Shown: positions 56,469 through 64,000 of the stretch, piece after piece
How positions within the stretch are numbered: the first letter of the stretch is position 1
Layout: every line of letters begins with the position of its first letter
DNA from: Arthrobacter_N sp051262515
GTDB taxonomy: Bacteria; Actinomycetota; Actinomycetes; Actinomycetales; Micrococcaceae
Assembly: GCF_051262515.1 (NCBI RefSeq)
Contig: NZ_JBIMER010000001.1
Coordinates: 1-64,000, forward strand
Length of the DNA: 64,000 nt
Reading direction: 5' to 3'
Notes under the pieces: generated by a model
Told to the model about the DNA's origin: nothing
What the model saw: only the letters and a program-made list of their open reading frames with translations
Database searches by the model: none
Position numbers and translations under genes: made by a program

Positions 56469-57983
56469 ATGGCCGCTTTCACCGATGTGCTCGTGGACTT
56501 CGACGAAGCCCTGGACAAGTACGATCCGGTCCTGGGCTTCGAGGTCCACGTCGAACTGAGCACCAAGACCAAGATGTTCTCCGCGGCGCCGAACGTGTTC
56601 GGCGACGAACCGAACACCAACGTCACGCCCGTGTGCCTGGGCCTGCCCGGCGTGCTGCCGGTGGTCAACAAGACCGCCGTCGAATACGCGATCCTGATCG
56701 GCCTGGCGCTGAACTGCAAGATCGCCGAGACCTGCGGCTTCGCCCGGAAGAACTACTTCTACCCGGACACCCCGAAGAACTTCCAGACCTCGCAGTACGA
56801 CGACCCGATCGCGTACGACGGCTACCTGGACATCGAGCTCTCCGACGGCGAGGTCTTCCGCGTGGAGATCGAGCGCGCCCACATGGAGGAGGACGCCGGC
56901 AAGCTGACCCACATGGGCGGCGCGACCGGCCGCATCCAGGGCGCGGACTTCTCGCTGGTGGACTACAACCGCTCCGGCGTCCCGCTGGTGGAGATCGTCA
57001 CGAAGCCGATCACCGGCGCCGGCAAGCGCGCCCCCGAGTTGGCGAAGGCGTACGTCGCGGCGGTCCGCGAGATCGTGAAGAACCTCGGCGTCTCCGACGC
57101 GAAGATGGAGCGCGGCAATGTGCGCTGCGACGCCAACGTCTCGCTGATGCCCAAGGACGCGACCGTGTTCGGCACGCGCACCGAGACGAAGAACGTGAAC
57201 TCGCTGCGCGCCGTCGAGCACGCCGTGCGCTTCGAGATCGAGCGCCATGCCGGGGTCCTGGATTCCGGGGCGAAGATCGTCCAGGAGACGCGCCACTGGC
57301 ACGAGGACACGCGCACGACGACGTCGGGCCGGCCCAAGTCCGACGCCGACGACTACCGCTACTTCCCGGAGCCGGACCTCGTGCCGATCGTGACGACCAC
57401 GGAATGGATCGAGGAGCTGCGCTCGCGCCTCCCCGAGCCGCCGTCCGTGCGCCGCAAGCGCCTGCAGGGGGACTGGGGCTACGCCGACGCGGAGTTCCGC
57501 GACGTCGTCAACGCCGGCCTGCTCGACGCCATCGAGGAGACCATCGCCGCCGGTGCGAGCCCCGCCGTCGCCCGCAAGTGGTGGATGGGCGAGATCTCGC
57601 GCCTGGCCAAGAACGCCGACGTCGACCCGGGCGCCCTGGGCGTCGCGCCGGCGACGATCATCGAGCTCAACGCGCTGATCGAGGCCAAGAAGATCAACGA
57701 CAAGATCGCCCGCCAGGTGCTCGAGTTCGTGGTTGCGGGGGAGGGGACGCCGACGGAGATCGTCGAGAAGCGCTCGCTCGCCGTCGTCAACGACGACTCC
57801 GCGCTTGGTGCCGCGATCGACGACGCGATGGCCGCGATGCCGGGCGTGGTCGACAAGATCAAGGACGGCAAGCTGCAGGCGATCGGCGCCCTCATCGGCC
57901 CGGTCATGAAGGCCACGCGCGGCCAGGCCGACGCGGCCCGCGTGCGCGAGCTGGTGCTGGAGAAGCTCGGCATCGAGGGCTAG
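56469..57983 (+). CDS. gatB: Asp-tRNA(Asn)/Glu-tRNA(Gln) amidotransferase subunit B
   Basis: This 504-residue subunit binds the mischarged tRNA, activates it with ATP and amidates it with ammonia from GatA. It shows GFEVHVELSTKTKMF, NYFYPDTPKNFQTSQYD, the family signature SGVPLVEIVT, DANVSLMP, DDYRYFPEPDL and a C-terminal YqeY-like tail. The ATG at 56469 is 1 base after the gatA stop, with GGGAGGTG upstream inside gatA. A perfect 17-bp inverted repeat follows the gene. Confidence 0.97.
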   Translation: MAAFTDVLVDFDEALDKYDPVLGFEVHVELSTKTKMFSAAPNVFGDEPNTNVTPVCLGLPGVLPVVNKTAVEYAILIGLALNCKIAETCGFARKNYFYPDTPKNFQTSQYDDPIAYDGYLDIELSDGEVFRVEIERAHMEEDAGKLTHMGGATGRIQGADFSLVDYNRSGVPLVEIVTKPITGAGKRAPELAKAYVAAVREIVKNLGVSDAKMERGNVRCDANVSLMPKDATVFGTRTETKNVNSLRAVEHAVRFEIERHAGVLDSGAKIVQETRHWHEDTRTTTSGRPKSDADDYRYFPEPDLVPIVTTTEWIEELRSRLPEPPSVRRKRLQGDWGYADAEFRDVVNAGLLDAIEETIAAGASPAVARKWWMGEISRLAKNADVDPGALGVAPATIIELNALIEAKKINDKIARQVLEFVVAGEGTPTEIVEKRSLAVVNDDSALGAAIDDAMAAMPGVVDKIKDGKLQAIGALIGPVMKATRGQADAARVRELVLEKLGIEG

Positions 57984-58013
57984 CGCCACCCCAGCACCCC
58001 CCCGCTCTCCCCG

Positions 58014-58071
58014 CCCCGCGAAGTGGACATTACCGCCGGTTGTTCCGATAGGTGATGTCCACTTCGCGGGG
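58014..58071. repeat. Perfect 17-bp inverted repeat after gatB
   Basis: Arms CCCCGCGAAGTGGACAT (58014-58030) and its exact complement (58055-58071) enclose 24 bases. There is no T-run. It may terminate the gatCAB transcript or be a dispersed REP-like element. The right arm ends 8 bases before the -10 of the next gene. Confidence 0.8.
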
Positions 58072-58079
58072 TTGGTGCG

Positions 58080-58091
58080 TATGTTGGGGGG
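58080..58091 (+). promoter_or_regulatory. Predicted -10 upstream of the APH-like gene
   Basis: TATGTT (58080-58085) is followed by six G bases and the ATG. The G-run could also serve as a ribosome site, but the 6-base spacing matches the other leaderless candidates. Confidence 0.5.
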
Positions 58092-58997
58092 ATGAATTCC
58101 GTGCCGGACGCCGACGTCGCGATCACCGACGCGCTGGTCCGTGCGCTGCTGGCCGAGCAGCACCCGGACCTCGCCGGGCTGAACCTGGAACGCGTGGACA
58201 ACGGTTGGGACAACGTGGTTTACCGTCTGGGCGATGCTCTGTGCGTGCGGCTTCCGCGGAGGCGGTCCGCACACCGGCTCCTGCTCAACGAGGTCCGTTG
58301 GCTGCCGTTCCTGGCCGCGCGGCTGCCGCTACTCATCCCGGCCGCGGTGCGGCGCGGCCGGCCCGCGCACGGATATCCGTACCACTGGGCCGTGGTGCCG
58401 TGGTACGAGGGCCGCAGCGCGGCCCTGGCCGAGCCGTCCGAACGCGACGGATACGCGCGCCAACTGGCGGCCTTCCTGCGTGCGCTCCACGTGCCGGCCC
58501 CCGGCGACGCGCCGCGCAACCTCGTTCGCGGCGTTCCGCTCGCCACCCGTGCCGAGGCCTTCGCCGAGCGGCTCGCCGTGGGCCGGCTACCCGACGCCGA
58601 CGCGCTGCGCACCGTCTTCGACGAGGCGGCCGGCGCCCCGCGCCACACCGGTCCTGCGCTCTGGCTCCACGGGGACCCGCACCCGCACAACATGGTGCTG
58701 GCCGCCGGCGACGGGCCGCCGCGGTTGGCCGCCGTCGTCGACTTCGGGGACCTCGCCGCGGGGGACCCCGCGTCCGACCTCGCCGCGGCGTGGCTCCATT
58801 TCACGGCCGCCGGACGGAGCGAGTTCCGGTCCGCGCTCGTGACGGACAGCGGGCGTCCGCTGCACGACGACGACACCTGGCTCCGCGCCCGGGGTTGGGC
58901 CGTCCACCTCGGCGCCATGATGGCCCTACTGCCGTCCGGTGATCCGCTCCACGAAGTCGGGCTCCATGCCCTGCGGGAGGCGGCGGATGTGCCCTAG
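58092..58997 (+). CDS. Aminoglycoside phosphotransferase (APH) family protein
   Basis: This 301-residue small-molecule kinase has the APH fold. The catalytic Asp lies in WLHGDPHPHNMV and the metal-site Asp in VVDFGDLAAGDPASDLA. WDNVVYRLGDALCVRLPRR is the N-terminal nucleotide lobe. Whether it acts on antibiotics or a metabolite cannot be told, and chromosomal members in actinobacteria are often not resistance enzymes. It stands alone between gatB and the Hsp31-like gene. TAGGGT at 58995 overlaps its stop codon and may be the promoter of the next gene. Confidence 0.85.
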   Translation: MNSVPDADVAITDALVRALLAEQHPDLAGLNLERVDNGWDNVVYRLGDALCVRLPRRRSAHRLLLNEVRWLPFLAARLPLLIPAAVRRGRPAHGYPYHWAVVPWYEGRSAALAEPSERDGYARQLAAFLRALHVPAPGDAPRNLVRGVPLATRAEAFAERLAVGRLPDADALRTVFDEAAGAPRHTGPALWLHGDPHPHNMVLAAGDGPPRLAAVVDFGDLAAGDPASDLAAAWLHFTAAGRSEFRSALVTDSGRPLHDDDTWLRARGWAVHLGAMMALLPSGDPLHEVGLHALREAADVP

Positions 58998-59027
58998 GGT
59001 GGGAAACCCGACGAATAGGAGCATTCC

Positions 59028-59804
59028 ATGAAGAAGATCCTGATGGTGTTGACCAGCGTCTCCGAGCTGGGGGACACGGGCGAGAAGACCGGCTACAACG
59101 TCGCCGAGGCCGCGCATCCGTGGAAGGTGTTCCGGGATTCGGGCCACTTCGTGGACTTCGCGTCCATTGCCGGTGGGCAGCCGCCGCGTGACGAGGTCGA
59201 CGCCGACGATCCCCTCCAGGTGGCCTTCACCGAGGACGAGACCGCCCGCGCGGGCCTCTACAACACGGCGCGCGTCGACGTGGTGGACCCCGGCCAGTAC
59301 GACGCCGTTTTCCTCGTCGGCGGGCACGGCACCATGTGGGACTTCCCCGACAGCGACGGCCTGCAGAAGCTCGTGGGCGGGGTGTACGACGCCGGCGGCG
59401 TCGTGGGTGCGGTGTGCCACGGACCGGCCGGCCTGGTCAACGTGGAACTGGCCAACGGGTTCCGCCTGGTCGAGGGGCGCAAGGTGGCGGCCTTCACCAA
59501 CGACGAGGAGGTGGCCGCGGGCAAGGACAAGATCATCCCGTTCTTCCTGGCGGACCGGCTCGAGGAGCGGGGCGCTACGCACGTGTCGGCCGACGTCTTC
59601 CAGGAGAAGGTCGTGGTGGACGACCGGCTGGTGACCGGCCAGAACCCCGCGTCCGCCGCCGGCGTGGCGAAGGAGATGGAGAAGCTCCTCGCGGAGGTCA
59701 TCCACCAGGAGAAGGCCGAGGAACAAAGCGAGTCGGAGGCGCTGCGGGCCGAGCGGGACGCCGAGAAGGACGCCAAGAAGGCCGCCGACCAGTCCGGGCA
59801 CTGA
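59028..59804 (+). CDS. DJ-1/PfpI family protein (Hsp31-like, type 1 glutamine amidotransferase domain)
   Basis: The 258-residue protein resembles Hsp31-type glyoxalase III/chaperones, which detoxify methylglyoxal and protect proteins. Catalytic Cys130-His131 (GAVCHGPAGL) and Glu27 (TGYNVAE) are present, and the entrance region (AAHPWKVFRDSGHFVDFAS) is typical. An extra C-terminal tail of about 30 charged residues extends past the fold. ATAGGAG lies about 6 bases before the ATG. It converges on the LysR gene with a gap of 9 bases. Confidence 0.9.
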   Translation: MKKILMVLTSVSELGDTGEKTGYNVAEAAHPWKVFRDSGHFVDFASIAGGQPPRDEVDADDPLQVAFTEDETARAGLYNTARVDVVDPGQYDAVFLVGGHGTMWDFPDSDGLQKLVGGVYDAGGVVGAVCHGPAGLVNVELANGFRLVEGRKVAAFTNDEEVAAGKDKIIPFFLADRLEERGATHVSADVFQEKVVVDDRLVTGQNPASAAGVAKEMEKLLAEVIHQEKAEEQSESEALRAERDAEKDAKKAADQSGH

Positions 59805-59813
59805 CCCGGCGCG

Positions 59814-60728
59814 TCAGCCGTCTTCCCCGGCCAGTTCGCGCATCGCCGTGCCGATGGCGTCTGCCACCCGGCGGACCGAACGCCGCCGGAGGGTTTCCGG
59901 CCGGGCCAGCAGATCGATCCGGCGCCGGTTGTTGATCCCCTCCAGCGGGCGCAGGACCACGCCTGCGCCCGCCGCGACGGCCGCGGTGTACCGGGGAAGG
60001 ATGCCGAACACGTTGCCGGTCCCCACCAGGGCCGCCACCGTGGTGTAGTCGTTGATCCGGTGCACCACGCGCGGGGCGCTGCCGCTTACGGCCGACAGCG
60101 CGGCGAGGATGTCCGCCGGCGAGTACCCCTCCCTGCTGACCACCCAGTCCGCGCCGGTCAGGTCCTGGGGAAGCAGGGCATCGCGGTCGGCCAGGGGGTG
60201 CGCGGCGGGCAGCGCGATGTCCAGCGGCTCGTGGGTCAGCGGGACCACCGCCACGCGGTCCGTGGGCCAGCGCGGCGTGTGGTCCATGCGGTGCGCCAGC
60301 ACCAGGTCGTAGCGCGCGGTCAGCGCCGGGAATTCCTGCTGCGCCACGTCCTCGTCGAAGAACATCGGCAGGGGGGCGCCGGCGCCGGCGATCGCCCCCA
60401 ACAGGGGAGCGAACAGTGCCTGCCCCACCGAGTGGAAACCGGAGATGGTGACGGCGGCCTCGTCGTCGTCCTGGAACGCGCCGATGGCCGCACGGGCGTC
60501 TGCCATCGAGGCGATGACGGCGGCTCCGGCCGTGGCCAGGACGCGGCCGGCGTCGGTGAGTACCAGGTTTCTTCCTTCCTTGCGGGTCAGAGGGACGTCG
60601 ACGCCGCGCTGAAGCAACGCCAGCTGCTGGGAGACGGCCGACGGCGTGACGAACAGCGCCTGGGCGACCGCCTTCACGCTTCCCAGATCCCCGAGCTCGC
60701 GGAGAATCTGCAACTGATGGATTTCCAT
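59814..60728 (-). CDS. LysR-family transcriptional regulator
   Basis: This 304-residue regulator has an N-terminal winged helix-turn-helix (MEIHQLQILRELGDLGSVKAVAQALFVTPSAVSQQLALLQ) and a periplasmic-binding-protein-like effector domain (about 90-300). It is divergently transcribed from tdh-kbl across 73 bases, the usual layout for a LysR activator, so it probably controls threonine catabolism. The effector might be threonine or a product, which is inference. TAGTAT lies 7 bases before the ATG, suggesting a leaderless mRNA. Confidence 0.9.
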   Translation of the reverse strand: MEIHQLQILRELGDLGSVKAVAQALFVTPSAVSQQLALLQRGVDVPLTRKEGRNLVLTDAGRVLATAGAAVIASMADARAAIGAFQDDDEAAVTISGFHSVGQALFAPLLGAIAGAGAPLPMFFDEDVAQQEFPALTARYDLVLAHRMDHTPRWPTDRVAVVPLTHEPLDIALPAAHPLADRDALLPQDLTGADWVVSREGYSPADILAALSAVSGSAPRVVHRINDYTTVAALVGTGNVFGILPRYTAAVAAGAGVVLRPLEGINNRRRIDLLARPETLRRRSVRRVADAIGTAMRELAGEDG

Positions 60729-60801
60729 GTAGGTAATACTAAATCGTCCATTGAGAAACGCGTGGTTGTTCTAAACTCTGCGCAATGGTGACATGGGACC
60801 C
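60729..60801. promoter_or_regulatory. Divergent promoter region lysR / tdh
   Basis: The minus-strand -10 TAGTAT (60741-60736) lies 7 bases before the LysR start. On the plus strand TTGAGA followed after 15 bases by TAAACT could be the tdh promoter. The region is A+T-rich compared with its surroundings and is where a LysR protein would bind. No single T-N11-A box stands out. Confidence 0.5.
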
Positions 60802-61848
60802 ATGAAAGCGCTCTACAAATCAGGTCCGCACGCGGGCCTGGAACTCGTTGACCGCCCCGAGCCCGAGGCCGGGCCCCACGACGTCAAGATCCGGGTCATG
60901 ACCACCGGCATCTGCGGCACCGACCTGCACATCCTGGCGGACGACGACGCGGCGAGGGCCATGATCCGGACGCCGCTGATCCCCGGGCACGAGTTCTACG
61001 GCGAAGTCGTCGAGGTCGGCGGGCTCGCGACGCACATCCGGGTCGGTGACCGCGTGTCGGGCGAGGGGCACATCGTGTGCGGGATGTGCCGCAACTGCCG
61101 GGCCGGCCGGCGCCAGATGTGCATCGACACCGTGTCCGTCGGCGTGCAGCGCGACGGGGCCTTCGCCGAATACGTCGTCGTCCCCGAGGCCAACGTGTGG
61201 GTGCACCGAGACGACGCCATCACGCCGGAGCTCGGCGCGATCTTCGACCCGTTCGGCAACGCCGTCCACACGGCACTGTCCTTCCCCATGGTGGGCGAGG
61301 ACGTGCTGATCACCGGCGCCGGACCGATCGGGCTCATGGCCATTGAGGTCGCACGTCATGCGGGTGCCCGCAAGATCGTCATCACCGACGTTTCGGCGCC
61401 TCGCCTCGAACTCGCCCGCGGCCTGGGCGTGGACCTCGCCGTCGATGTTTCGACGACCCGCATCGCGGATGCGCAGAAGGAGTTGTGTCTGGTCGAGGGC
61501 TTCGACATCGGCCTGGAGATGTCCGGCCACCCGACGGCGCTTCCGGAGATGATCGACAACATGAACCACGGTGGCAAGATCGCCATGCTCGGCCTCCCGA
61601 GCCAGCCGATCGACATCAACTGGGGGAAGGTGGTCACGCACATGCTCACGCTCAAGGGCATCTACGGCCGCGAGATGTTCGAGACCTGGTACGCGATGAG
61701 TGCCATGCTCCAGTCCAACACCCAGCTGCGCGAGCGCATCGCCTCGGTCGTCACCGACCGCCTTCCCGCCACGGAGTGGGAGGCCGGATTCGCCGCCGCC
61801 CGTGCCGGCAACGGCGGCAAGGTCGTGCTCGACTGGTCAGTCTTCTAG
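60802..61848 (+). CDS. tdh: L-threonine 3-dehydrogenase
   Basis: This 348-residue zinc-dependent medium-chain dehydrogenase oxidises threonine to 2-amino-3-ketobutyrate with NAD+. Catalytic zinc ligands lie in GICGTDLHI and PGHEF, structural zinc ligands in VCGMCRNCRAGRRQMC, and the NAD site in ITGAGPIGLMAIEVARHAGA. MKALYKSGPHAG at the start fits the family, so ATG 60802 is chosen over 60793. kbl follows 16 bases later and completes the pathway to glycine and acetyl-CoA. Confidence 0.95.
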   Translation: MKALYKSGPHAGLELVDRPEPEAGPHDVKIRVMTTGICGTDLHILADDDAARAMIRTPLIPGHEFYGEVVEVGGLATHIRVGDRVSGEGHIVCGMCRNCRAGRRQMCIDTVSVGVQRDGAFAEYVVVPEANVWVHRDDAITPELGAIFDPFGNAVHTALSFPMVGEDVLITGAGPIGLMAIEVARHAGARKIVITDVSAPRLELARGLGVDLAVDVSTTRIADAQKELCLVEGFDIGLEMSGHPTALPEMIDNMNHGGKIAMLGLPSQPIDINWGKVVTHMLTLKGIYGREMFETWYAMSAMLQSNTQLRERIASVVTDRLPATEWEAGFAAARAGNGGKVVLDWSVF

Positions 61849-61864
61849 GAAGGAACGCCACACC

Positions 61865-63064
61865 ATGTACACGAACCTCAGGGACCAGCTGGCCGCCGAA
61901 TTGGACGAGATGGAGCGGGCCGGGCTGCTCAAGCGCGAGCGCCACATCGATTCGGCCCAGTCCAGCCACGTTGCCGCCGGCGCGTTGGGCGAGCCGGCGC
62001 GGCCGGTGCTGAACTTCTGCGCAAACAACTACCTGGGCCTCGCGGACCATCCGGAGGTCGTCGCGGCAGCCAAGTCCGCCATGGACGAACGCGGCTTCGG
62101 CATGGCCTCCGTCCGCTTCATCTGCGGCACGCAGGATCTCCACCTGAAGCTGGAGAAGCGCGTCTCGGAATTCCTCGGCACCGAGGACACCATTCTGTTC
62201 TCCAGCTGCTTCGACGCCAACGGCGGCGTCTTCGAATCGCTGTTCGGTCCCGGGGACGCCATCATCTCCGACGCGCTGAACCACGCCTCGATCATCGACG
62301 GCATCCGGCTGTCCAAGGCCAGCCGGTTCCGCTACGCCAACCGGGACATGGCCGACCTCGAGGCCCAGCTGCGGGCCGCCGCGCTGATGAACGACGGCGC
62401 CGGCCCGCGTCGGCAGATCATCGTCACCGACGGCGTTTTCTCGATGGACGGATACCTCGCCCCGCTCGCGGACATCTGCGACCTCGCCGAACGCTACGGT
62501 GCACTGATGATGGTGGACGATTCCCACGCCGTCGGATTCATGGGCGCCACGGGAGCCGGTACTCCCGAGCACGCCGGCGTCGCCGACCGCGTAGACATCT
62601 TCACCGGGACATTCGGCAAGGCCCTCGGCGGCGCGTCCGGTGGATATGTCTCCGCCCGCGGCGAGATCGTCGCCATGCTCCGCCAGAAGGCCCGCCCGTA
62701 TCTCTTCTCCAACTCGCTGGCCCCGGCGATCGTCGCGGCGACGCTGACCGCGCTGGACCTCGTCGCGGAGTCCGTCGAGCTCCGGGCACGGCTGTTCGAG
62801 AACGCCTCCCACTTCCGCCGCCGCATGTCCCAGGAGGGCTTCGAGCTCCTTTCGGGCGAGCACGCCATCATCCCGGTCATGTTCGGCGACGCGGCCAAGG
62901 CCGCCCAGGTCGCGGACAGGATGCTGGCCGGCGGCGTCTTCGTCACTGCGTTCAGTTACCCGGTGGTCCCGAGGGGGGCCGCCCGCATCCGCGTCCAGCT
63001 CTCCGCGGCGCACTCGGCCGAGGACATCGAGGCCTGCGTCGCTGCCTTCGTCGCCGCGCGCTAG
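61865..63064 (+). CDS. kbl: Glycine C-acetyltransferase (2-amino-3-ketobutyrate CoA ligase)
   Basis: This 399-residue PLP enzyme splits 2-amino-3-ketobutyrate with CoA into glycine and acetyl-CoA. It shows FCANNYLGLADHPEV, GFGMASVRFICGTQDLH, VDDSHAVGFMGATGAGT and PLP Lys252 in TFGKALGGASGG. Its length is normal. AGGAAGGAAC lies about 10 bases before the ATG. It forms an operon with tdh. Confidence 0.96.
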   Translation: MYTNLRDQLAAELDEMERAGLLKRERHIDSAQSSHVAAGALGEPARPVLNFCANNYLGLADHPEVVAAAKSAMDERGFGMASVRFICGTQDLHLKLEKRVSEFLGTEDTILFSSCFDANGGVFESLFGPGDAIISDALNHASIIDGIRLSKASRFRYANRDMADLEAQLRAAALMNDGAGPRRQIIVTDGVFSMDGYLAPLADICDLAERYGALMMVDDSHAVGFMGATGAGTPEHAGVADRVDIFTGTFGKALGGASGGYVSARGEIVAMLRQKARPYLFSNSLAPAIVAATLTALDLVAESVELRARLFENASHFRRRMSQEGFELLSGEHAIIPVMFGDAAKAAQVADRMLAGGVFVTAFSYPVVPRGAARIRVQLSAAHSAEDIEACVAAFVAAR

Positions 63065-63104
63065 GGACTGCGTTGCGGTCGCCGGTCCTCCACGGACCGG
63101 GGGA

Positions 63105-63116
63105 TACGCTGGCGCC
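63105..63116 (+). promoter_or_regulatory. Predicted -10 for leaderless FAD oxidoreductase gene
   Basis: TACGCT (63105-63110) lies exactly 6 bases before the ATG at 63117, and no ribosome site is present. Confidence 0.55.
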
Positions 63117-64000
63117 ATGGCGGAGACGGCGGAAACCCTCGAATGCGATGTCCTGATTGTCGGCGGCGGGATCGCGGGGCTTTCGCTGGCTTCGGAACTG
63201 GCCGCCGAGACGTCGGTCGTGCTTTTGGAGGCGGAGGCGACCCTCGCGTTCCACACATCCGGGCGATCGGCCCAGCAACTGATACCCAGCTACGGGCCGC
63301 CCGTCGTGCGCGCGCTCACCAACCGCACCATTGACGCCCTCACGGCCCTTTCCTCCAGGGCCGTGCCGCTCGTGTGGCCGAGCCGGTTCATGCTGGTGGG
63401 CGACGCCGCCGACGTCCGGACCCATCGCACAGACACCATGCGCGAGATCGGGCCCGCCCATGCCGTTGGGTTGGCGCCGGTTCTACGGGCGGGTTCGTTC
63501 GAGGCCGCCGGCCTCGACGAGACCAGTTTCCGGACGGATGCCGCCGCGTTGATCGAGCACCACCGGTCCCTGGCCGTGGCCCGCGGCGCCCGGATCCTGA
63601 CCGGCGAACGCGTGCGGACGGCGCAGCGGGACGACTCCGACTGGCTGGTCTCGTCCTCCGGCGGCACGGTACGCGCGCGCCGGGTCGTCAACGCCGCGGG
63701 AGCCTGGGCGGACCGGGTCGCGGAGATGTTCGGCGCCCGGCCGATCGGCCTGGTGGCGCTGCGGCGCACCGCCGCGTACGTGGACGTCCCGCGTCCACTG
63801 GATCCCGCGACGCCCATGGTCGCTTCGGCGGACCACACCTGGTACTTCCGGCCGCACGGCGACCGGGTACTGGTGTCCGCGGCGGAGGCCGTTCCCGCCG
63901 AGGCCGGGGACGCGCAACCGGTCGCCGCGGATGTCGCGGCGCTCGTCGACCGGCTCAACTCGATCACCGCGCTGGGCATCACCGGCGTCGCGTGCGCCTG
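63117..64000 (+). CDS. FAD-dependent oxidoreductase (DAO family), 3' end outside window
   Basis: The 294 visible residues form the start of a D-amino-acid-oxidase-like flavoenzyme. The FAD site is CDVLIVGGGIAGLSLASELA, followed by FHTSGRSAQQLIPSYG, VNAAGAWADRVAEMF and WYFRPHGDRVLVSAAEA, all common in glycine/sarcosine oxidase relatives. It lies 52 bases after kbl. Glycine is a product of Kbl, so glycine or a related amine may be the substrate, but this is only a contextual guess. The frame is open to the window end. Confidence 0.88.
   Translation, partial: MAETAETLECDVLIVGGGIAGLSLASELAAETSVVLLEAEATLAFHTSGRSAQQLIPSYGPPVVRALTNRTIDALTALSSRAVPLVWPSRFMLVGDAADVRTHRTDTMREIGPAHAVGLAPVLRAGSFEAAGLDETSFRTDAAALIEHHRSLAVARGARILTGERVRTAQRDDSDWLVSSSGGTVRARRVVNAAGAWADRVAEMFGARPIGLVALRRTAAYVDVPRPLDPATPMVASADHTWYFRPHGDRVLVSAAEAVPAEAGDAQPVAADVAALVDRLNSITALGITGVACA

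Noticed and set aside
1..64000. Mobile elements, prophage genes, defence islands
   Set aside because: No transposase, integrase, restriction, toxin-antitoxin or phage structural motifs were recognised in any frame, and base composition is even across the window.

Overview
The window is about 64 kb of very GC-rich DNA with dense, mostly short-spaced genes, many GTG starts, 4-base start/stop overlaps and gene families typical of high-GC Gram-positives: acyl-CoA carboxylase epsilon subunit, NAD-dependent ligase next to gatCAB, LpdA-type reductase, DUF2505, an Rv1264-like cyclase and FHA/Ser-Thr kinase proteins. It most resembles an actinobacterium, probably Micrococcales (Arthrobacter-like). That placement is inference from gene content and local order, not from a database search. 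No rRNA, tRNA, CRISPR array, insertion sequence or prophage was recognised.

Layout. 1-11.0 kb holds the end-truncated gene of a polysaccharide co-polymerase/tyrosine kinase, then rplY-pth, a SufS-type desulfurase overlapping sufU, nhaA, a DUF2505 protein and mfd. 11.0-15.4 kb (minus strand) holds two small envelope proteins and a nucleoside salvage operon (purine nucleoside phosphorylase, phosphosugar mutase, deoC). 15.4-23.7 kb holds lpdA, an MHS-type transporter behind a strong palindromic operator, and a 1733-residue secreted heme peroxidase carrying cell-wall-binding repeats and RTX repeats. 23.9-32.5 kb is an acyl-CoA carboxylase locus: biotin carboxylase/BCCP, maf, a DUF885 peptidase, the epsilon and beta carboxylase subunits, an SDR and birA. 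The alpha and beta carboxylase genes share a near-identical palindrome about 100 bp upstream of their starts.

32.5-34.3 kb carries a PH-domain membrane protein overlapping a class III adenylate cyclase. 34.4-50.9 kb is the most striking part: a tightly coupled same-strand cluster of nine genes. It encodes a 2027-residue surface protein (propeller-like region, many Ig/cadherin-like modules, four FN3-like modules, a Cys-containing end), a MoxR ATPase, a DUF58 protein, a transglutaminase-like membrane protein whose catalytic Cys is replaced by Asp, an RDD-FHA protein, a PP2C phosphatase, a zinc-ribbon/FHA protein, a transmembrane Ser/Thr kinase and an FHA-like/winged-helix protein. It looks like an envelope machine under phospho-threonine control. 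I know no characterised system with exactly this composition.

51-58 kb holds ligA, an inositol-monophosphatase-like enzyme, a GNAT acetyltransferase and gatCAB, ending in a perfect 17-bp inverted repeat. 58-64 kb holds an APH-like kinase, an Hsp31/DJ-1 protein, a LysR regulator divergent from the threonine catabolism pair tdh-kbl, and an FAD oxidoreductase cut by the window end. Several single genes have a TAnnnT-type -10 hexamer exactly 6 bases before the start codon, which suggests leaderless transcripts.
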